A DNA stretch of 64,000 nucleotides from Acidobacteriota bacterium. GTDB taxonomy: Bacteria > Acidobacteriota > Terriglobia > Terriglobales > Acidobacteriaceae. Position numbers and translations under genes: made by a program. Positions 60,994 to 64,000 of this stretch are shown here, in pieces (position 1 is the first letter of the stretch; each line of letters begins with the position of its first letter). The stretch is from NCBI GenBank assembly GCA_031296105.1, contig JARLGJ010000020.1, positions 1 to 64,000 on the forward strand. The letters are read 5' to 3'. The notes beneath the pieces were generated by a model. The model saw only the letters and a list, made by a program, of their open reading frames with translations. It was not told the DNA's origin and searched no databases.

Positions 60994-61021
60994 AGCGGCG
61001 CAGCCCGAAGGCTGCGCCGCT
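60994..61021 (-). terminator. Hairpin after second porin gene
   Basis: AGCGGCGCAGCC pairs perfectly with GGCTGCGCCGCT over a CGAA loop just past the porin stop codon; the minus-strand tail (TTGCG) is only weakly U-rich. Confidence 0.65.
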
Positions 61022-61043
61022 GTTGTTGCGCCGTGGAAGCAGC

Positions 61044-62873
61044 TTACGGCAGGGTGTAGCGGAACGCGGTCATCACGATGTTCTCGATGGCCTTGGGGTG
61101 AACCGCGGTCGTGTTGCTGATCGTGGTCACGCCGTCCCAGGTATTGCGGTACACGTAAGCGTACGAACCGCCGAACTGCACCGTGCCCACCTTACCCTTG
61201 TACAAGCGGTAGAAGACGGAGGGCTGAGCCGCCCAGGTGTTGCGGTTCTGCGAGGCCGACATGCAGGTGGTTGCGCTGTAGCTTTCGGCGGCACAGGAGC
61301 CGTCAAGCCAGTTCGGTGCGCCGTAGCCGATGGTGTAGGTGCCGGTGGCGCCCACCAGGTTCGACGCGGTGGTGAACGTCTGCGTGTAGGTCTGACGGCC
61401 GTAGTACTCATCGCCCAGGTAGAAGTTCACATCCAGCTTCGGAGTCGGATGCGCCTCGATGCCGAGAACAGCCTGCAGGGCCTTGACCGGAACCAGATCG
61501 CCGCGGAAGTTCTCCGTGACGTCCGGACCGCCGGTGGTGCCGTAGCGGCCGATACCCTTGCCGGCCAGGGCCTGGAATTCAACATCCAGCTTTTTCTTGA
61601 TGACCGGCAGAATGGCGCCTACGCCTATGCCAGCGCCCTCGGTGATGTGGCTGCTGCCGGAGGAAACCACCGACGCGCCACTGGTGTAGGAACGGGCACG
61701 GAAGAAGCGGGTGATGCCCTTGATTTCGTAGTGGCCCCAGCCCGGTTCAATCGCGACCTTGGCAACTACGTCGGGAGCGACGTCGTTGGAAGGCGTGGCG
61801 TTGAGGCTGTTAATAGCCGTGCCCAGCGAAACATTCACCGCCGGAGTGCAGGCGGCGCCCGAGGTGCGGTTCATGCACACCGTGTTGTTGACCGTCTCCG
61901 GGTTTTCCACCGAAACGGCCGCCCACAACTTGCCCGGAACCACTTCCTTGGTCACGCGGAAGGTGCCTTCACGGGCGTAGGAGAAGCCCACCGTGTAGGA
62001 GTTATCGATCAGCGAGGGCAGCCACTCGGAGAGGGCATTGATGCCGCTCTTCGTGGTCTGCAGCAGCGACCAGTTCTGGCCACCGGCAAAGGACCAGCCG
62101 CCGGGCAGCTTCACTTCGCCAAACGCCAGGCGCATGCGCGGAGCATAGCTGTTGGTCTGGGTCTCGTTCGAGTCAGCACCCAGGCCCAGGAAGTCAGCTT
62201 CGAAATAGCCCAACACCTTGATGTTCTTGGCGGCGCCTTCGGCGCGCAGAGACAGACGCGAAGCGCGGCCGCTCATGCGGAACTCGTTGCTCTTGGCAGC
62301 AATGTTGCCTTCCAACGGAAACGCGCCGTACTTATCGGCCGTATCCGAGTTGGCGTTGTGCGTGCGATAGATGGAAGCCACCTGCACATAGCCGCCCGGG
62401 ATCAGCTTGATGCCCTTGTAGTGCAGCGCCGAAGGCTCTTCCAGCTCGTCCACGCGCTTGTTGTTCTTGGCCACGTCGGCCGTAGTGGCGGCCACCGAGG
62501 TCTTCACCGAGGCCACGTCGTTCTGCAACTGGCTGACAACCGGCTTCTGATCCTCGACCTTCTGTTCGGTCTTGGCGGCCACGGCCTGTGCATCCTCGGC
62601 CTTCTGCTGGTTCTGCTTCAACTGCCCGGCCAGGGCGGCGTTCTGTTCCTGCAACTGCTTCACTTCGTTCTGCAGGGTGCCGATCGAGTCCTTCAGATCC
62701 TTCAACTCGTCGCTCTTCACCACTGCAGGAGCAGCCTTCTTGGTTCCGGCCTTTTTTGCAACATGGTGCTTGGCCACGGGTTTGGGTGGGCACTTCTGTT
62801 CTTCCGGTTGAGCAAAAACCATACCGCTTAGAGCCATTGCAAGAATGGCTATACGTACGGGGGTAATTTTCAT
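61044..62873 (-). CDS. Coiled-coil outer-membrane porin (putative porin family), next to modA
   Basis: Predicted outer-membrane channel related in plan to the porin after pstS. The 609-residue product has a signal peptide (cleavage near VFAQP), a Lys/Ala-rich linker, a heptad coiled coil (about 55-140, LQNEVKQLQEQNAALAGQLK and beyond), and a beta-barrel with KGIKLIPGGYVQVASIYRTH at its start and FRYTLP at its end (terminal aromatic two residues from the end). ATG 62873 follows GGAGATAGG; an upstream in-frame start adds a non-homologous stretch. It is divergent from modA, which suggests, but does not prove, a role in molybdate or other oxyanion entry. Confidence 0.85.
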   Translation of the reverse strand: MKITPVRIAILAMALSGMVFAQPEEQKCPPKPVAKHHVAKKAGTKKAAPAVVKSDELKDLKDSIGTLQNEVKQLQEQNAALAGQLKQNQQKAEDAQAVAAKTEQKVEDQKPVVSQLQNDVASVKTSVAATTADVAKNNKRVDELEEPSALHYKGIKLIPGGYVQVASIYRTHNANSDTADKYGAFPLEGNIAAKSNEFRMSGRASRLSLRAEGAAKNIKVLGYFEADFLGLGADSNETQTNSYAPRMRLAFGEVKLPGGWSFAGGQNWSLLQTTKSGINALSEWLPSLIDNSYTVGFSYAREGTFRVTKEVVPGKLWAAVSVENPETVNNTVCMNRTSGAACTPAVNVSLGTAINSLNATPSNDVAPDVVAKVAIEPGWGHYEIKGITRFFRARSYTSGASVVSSGSSHITEGAGIGVGAILPVIKKKLDVEFQALAGKGIGRYGTTGGPDVTENFRGDLVPVKALQAVLGIEAHPTPKLDVNFYLGDEYYGRQTYTQTFTTASNLVGATGTYTIGYGAPNWLDGSCAAESYSATTCMSASQNRNTWAAQPSVFYRLYKGKVGTVQFGGSYAYVYRNTWDGVTTISNTTAVHPKAIENIVMTAFRYTLP

Positions 62874-63209
62874 TTGACCTATCTCCAAAAAAGAACACCA
62901 TGGCGTAGCGCCCTGGCGCTTCATGACGGCGTGGTAGAAAACCCGCCGCCTTCAGATTCAAACCGGTACGCGCTCTGTTGCAGCCAGAGCTGTCCGCCGG
63001 TTGCATATATCATAAAGGTATTGGACCGACATCGATCCATGGATAGTGAACTCGCGACAGCAAGAGTGATTGACCGGTACGGCACGCGTTGAACTTCCTG
63101 CCAGCTTTCCAATTCGCACGCACTGGTTCCACAAATTGAGACACCCGGCCCCATTGGCGACGTAAATGGCAGAAAATACAAAAAGCTGAACGTGGGAACG
63201 CTTTTCGTA

Positions 63210-63237
63210 TTGCTAGATTGTCATATTACCTTATACT
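63210..63237 (+). promoter_or_regulatory. modA promoter
   Basis: TTGCTA (63210-63215), 16-base spacer, TATACT (63232-63237); expected transcription start near 63244, giving a short leader with a Shine-Dalgarno. Confidence 0.65.
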
Positions 63238-63258
63238 TTACGTTTTAGGTTAAAGTAT
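63233..63258. promoter_or_regulatory. Putative operator upstream of modA
   Basis: ATACTTTA (63233-63240) and TAAAGTAT (63251-63258) are perfect 8-bp inverted copies ten bases apart. The site overlaps the modA -10 box and predicted start of transcription, as expected for a repressor. A molybdate sensor such as ModE is a guess; the sequence is not the E. coli ModE consensus. Confidence 0.55.
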
Positions 63259-63270
63259 CGAGGGACACAC

Positions 63271-64000
63271 ATGAGAAACCTTTCCTGCAACTTATCTTGT
63301 GGCCATCGTAGCTGGCGTGTGGCACTGACGCTGGTTGCCATCTTTGGGCTTCTTCTCAGCGGAACCGCCTTCGCCCAGCAGCACGAAGTCATGATCTATG
63401 CCGCCGCCAGCATGAAGAACGTGCTGGACGACATTGGCACGCAGTACAAGGCGCAGACCGGAAAGAGCATCAAAGTGTCGCTGGCCGCCAGCTCGGCGCT
63501 GGCCAAGCAGATTGAGAATGGTGCTCCCGGAGACATTTTCATCTCGGCCGACCTGGACTGGATGGACTACCTGGCACAGCGCAAGCTGATCAAGCCGGAG
63601 ACGCGCAAGAATTTGCTGGGCAATCAGTTAGTTCTCATCGCGCCGCTGGAAAGCGATGCCTGGGCCAAGATCAAACCTGGCTTCCCGCTGGCCAAACTGC
63701 TGAAAGGCGGCAAGTTGGCCATGGGCAACACCAGTTCGGTGCCGGCTGGAAAATATGGCAAGACCGCGCTGGAGAAGCTGGGTGTATGGGGCAGCGTGCA
63801 GAATCAGATTGCGCAGGCCGAGAGCGTGCGTGCCGCACTGGCCCTGGTGGCCCGCGGCGAAGCTCCGCTGGGCATTGTGTATAAGACCGATGCTGAAGTG
63901 GAACCGCACGTGAAGATCGTAGGCGTCTTCCCCGAGGACAGCCATCCGCCGATCATCTATCCGGTGGCGCTGCTCTCCGACTCGCACAATCACGACGCGG
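63271..64000 (+). CDS. modA: Molybdate ABC transporter substrate-binding protein ModA (cut by window end)
   Basis: Periplasmic molybdate/tungstate-binding protein of the ModABC importer. The visible 243 residues include a signal peptide ending GTAFAQQ, then the family start VMIYAAASMKNVLDDI, the ligand loop LAASSALAKQIENGAPGDIF-like segment, ISADLDWMDYLAQ and GVWGSVQNQIAQAESVRAAL, with LVARGEAPLGIVYKTDA and FPEDSHPPIIYPVA at the visible end. GAGGGA lies five bases before the ATG. The C-terminal few dozen residues are outside the window, and modB and modC would be expected next. Confidence 0.94.
   Translation, partial: MRNLSCNLSCGHRSWRVALTLVAIFGLLLSGTAFAQQHEVMIYAAASMKNVLDDIGTQYKAQTGKSIKVSLAASSALAKQIENGAPGDIFISADLDWMDYLAQRKLIKPETRKNLLGNQLVLIAPLESDAWAKIKPGFPLAKLLKGGKLAMGNTSSVPAGKYGKTALEKLGVWGSVQNQIAQAESVRAALALVARGEAPLGIVYKTDAEVEPHVKIVGVFPEDSHPPIIYPVALLSDSHNHDA

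Larger units (their letters stand above)
62874..63270. other. Divergent control region between porin and modA
   Basis: 397 bases without a gene. The modA-proximal 65 bases are AT-rich and hold a good promoter and inverted repeat (listed separately). The remaining 330 bases contain no open frame or repeat that I can support. Confidence 0.6.

Noticed and set aside
1..64000. CRISPR array, prophage, insertion sequence or integrative element
   Set aside because: No regularly spaced repeats with unique spacers, no transposase or integrase gene and no tRNA that could serve as an attachment site were seen.

Overview
The window reads as chromosomal DNA of a Gram-negative, high-GC soil-type bacterium, most likely an Acidobacteriota (Terriglobia-like). 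Support: LptD, an MCE-domain lipid transporter protein and two outer-membrane porins (diderm envelope); a non-mevalonate isoprenoid pair ispD-ispF; a secreted M13 peptidase and a carboxypeptidase-regulatory-like secreted protein; and dispersed palindromic intergenic repeats (arms CCCCAGGTT...AACCTGGG) of a kind I associate with acidobacterial genomes. The taxonomic call is inference; there is no rRNA gene in the window. I found no rRNA, tRNA, CRISPR array, prophage, transposase or insertion sequence.

Layout. 0-9 kb (mostly minus strand): ddl, arginase, asnS, prmC, prfA, a DUF1385 membrane protein and a GAF-GAF-GGDEF diguanylate cyclase. 9-19 kb (plus strand): recG, an AT-richer zinc-ribbon orphan, acpS, an MCE protein, an M13 metallopeptidase, then pstS followed by a coiled-coil porin. 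19-26 kb: a repeat-rich spacer, an amino-acid permease, a 50-residue basic protein, a UvrD/PcrA helicase, a secreted protein and a DUF971 protein. 26-35 kb: rpmB, a MATE exporter, a lipoprotein, ridA, a membrane protein, the RelA/SpoT enzyme, a TIGR01777 epimerase, a MerR regulator, ybaK and gltX. 36-45 kb: a DJ-1/PfpI protein, a thiol-redox cluster (DsbD-alpha-like, TlpA-like, truncated ccdA), an acyl-CoA carboxylase beta subunit, a phosphoesterase, a NadR-like NTPase, an aldo/keto reductase divergent from a TetR regulator, an RNase HI-like protein and yqeY. 45-64 kb: a higBA toxin-antitoxin pair, a DEAD-box helicase, a site-2 protease with CBS domains, rsmD, an lptD / FN3 lipoprotein / FAH-family operon, an RDD membrane protein, ispD-ispF, an EamA transporter, a PIN/TRAM protein, a spacer with a candidate structured RNA, a DUF2393 protein, and a second coiled-coil porin divergent from modA (cut by the window end).

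The most notable points are: (1) nine genes carry a TANNNT box exactly six bases before an ATG/GTG start and mostly lack a good Shine-Dalgarno, pointing to leaderless transcripts, including the autoregulated higBA promoter; (2) two intergenic repeat families have entered prmC in frame and add about 62 residues; (3) two related coiled-coil porins each sit beside an oxyanion-binding protein (PstS and ModA); (4) a plus-strand structured RNA candidate at about 59.9-60.2 kb ends in a strong terminator; (5) ccdA is reduced to an N-terminal stub beside intact tlpA and dsbD-alpha genes. Most of the window is ordinary housekeeping sequence, and I see no unmistakable new multi-gene defence or biosynthetic system.
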